Below, one piece after another: positions 6,329 to 6,358 of a stretch of 6,358 nt of DNA. The DNA comes from Clostridia bacterium (lineage in GTDB: Bacteria > Bacillota > Clostridia > Oscillospirales > Ruminococcaceae): contig QKDG01000110.1 in the NCBI GenBank assembly GCA_003246805.1, positions 1 through 6,358 on the forward strand. The letters are read 5' to 3'. The notes under the pieces are model-generated. The model was not told the DNA's origin. It saw only the letters and a program-made list of their open reading frames with translations, and made no database searches. The position numbers were made by a program, and so were the translations under genes. Positions within the stretch are counted from its first letter, which is position 1. Each line of letters opens with the position of its first letter.

Positions 6329-6358
6329 ATGAGAATAATGTCAGTTGATTTTGGTGAT
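6329..6358 (+). CDS. ruvX: Probable Holliday junction resolvase-like RuvX/YqgF, 3'-truncated by the window edge
   Basis: Only ten codons are visible, reading MRIMSVDFGD. This matches the opening beta-strand of YqgF/RuvX proteins (typically MRIL-x-[LV]-D-[FY]-G), in which the first aspartate, here D7, is a catalytic metal ligand of the RNase H-like fold. Family members act in 16S rRNA end processing and possibly in recombination. An AAAGGG site at 6316-6321 sits 7 bases before the ATG. With so little sequence, another RNase H-fold or actin-fold ATPase gene that also begins with a D-x-G strand remains possible. Confidence 0.65.
   Translation, partial: MRIMSVDFGD

Overview
The window is a tightly packed run of eight plus-strand genes. 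They are the 3' part of ilvD, then pyrC, a small membrane-anchored double zinc-ribbon protein, pyrF, pyrK, pyrD, a histidine-phosphatase-family gene, and the first ten codons of a probable ruvX. No gap between genes exceeds 21 bp and two junctions overlap by one base (TAATG). I see no terminator hairpin, tRNA, insertion sequence, CRISPR array or long repeat. The layout reads as one transcription unit, or part of one, that starts upstream of the window.

The gene set suggests an anaerobic Gram-positive of the Firmicutes, most likely class Clostridia. The reasons are AT-leaning codon use, AGGAG-type Shine-Dalgarno sites before every gene, a class 1B dihydroorotate dehydrogenase made of PyrD plus the FAD/[2Fe-2S] partner PyrK, a class I dihydroorotase, and a long 'subfamily 2' OMP decarboxylase. 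Species cannot be fixed from this sequence.

Layout: positions 1-1262 hold the C-terminal three quarters or so of dihydroxy-acid dehydratase (valine, leucine and isoleucine synthesis). Positions 1278-5648 hold the pyrimidine block. PyrC closes carbamoyl-aspartate to dihydroorotate, PyrD with PyrK oxidises this to orotate using NAD+, and PyrF decarboxylates OMP to UMP. The enzyme that makes OMP from orotate (PyrE) and the first two enzymes (carbamoyl-phosphate synthetase and PyrB) are not in the window. An uncharacterised protein with two membrane helices, an acidic linker and four CxxC knuckles sits between pyrC and pyrF and shares its stop codon with the pyrF start. Positions 5662-6315 hold a phosphoglycerate-mutase-like phosphatase, followed by the start of a YqgF/RuvX-type gene.

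Most of the window is ordinary metabolic housekeeping, and I do not see a new defence, mobile or RNA-based system. The one gene without an explanation is the zinc-ribbon protein. Its place inside the pyrimidine cluster, and its likely translational coupling to pyrF, are the best leads here.
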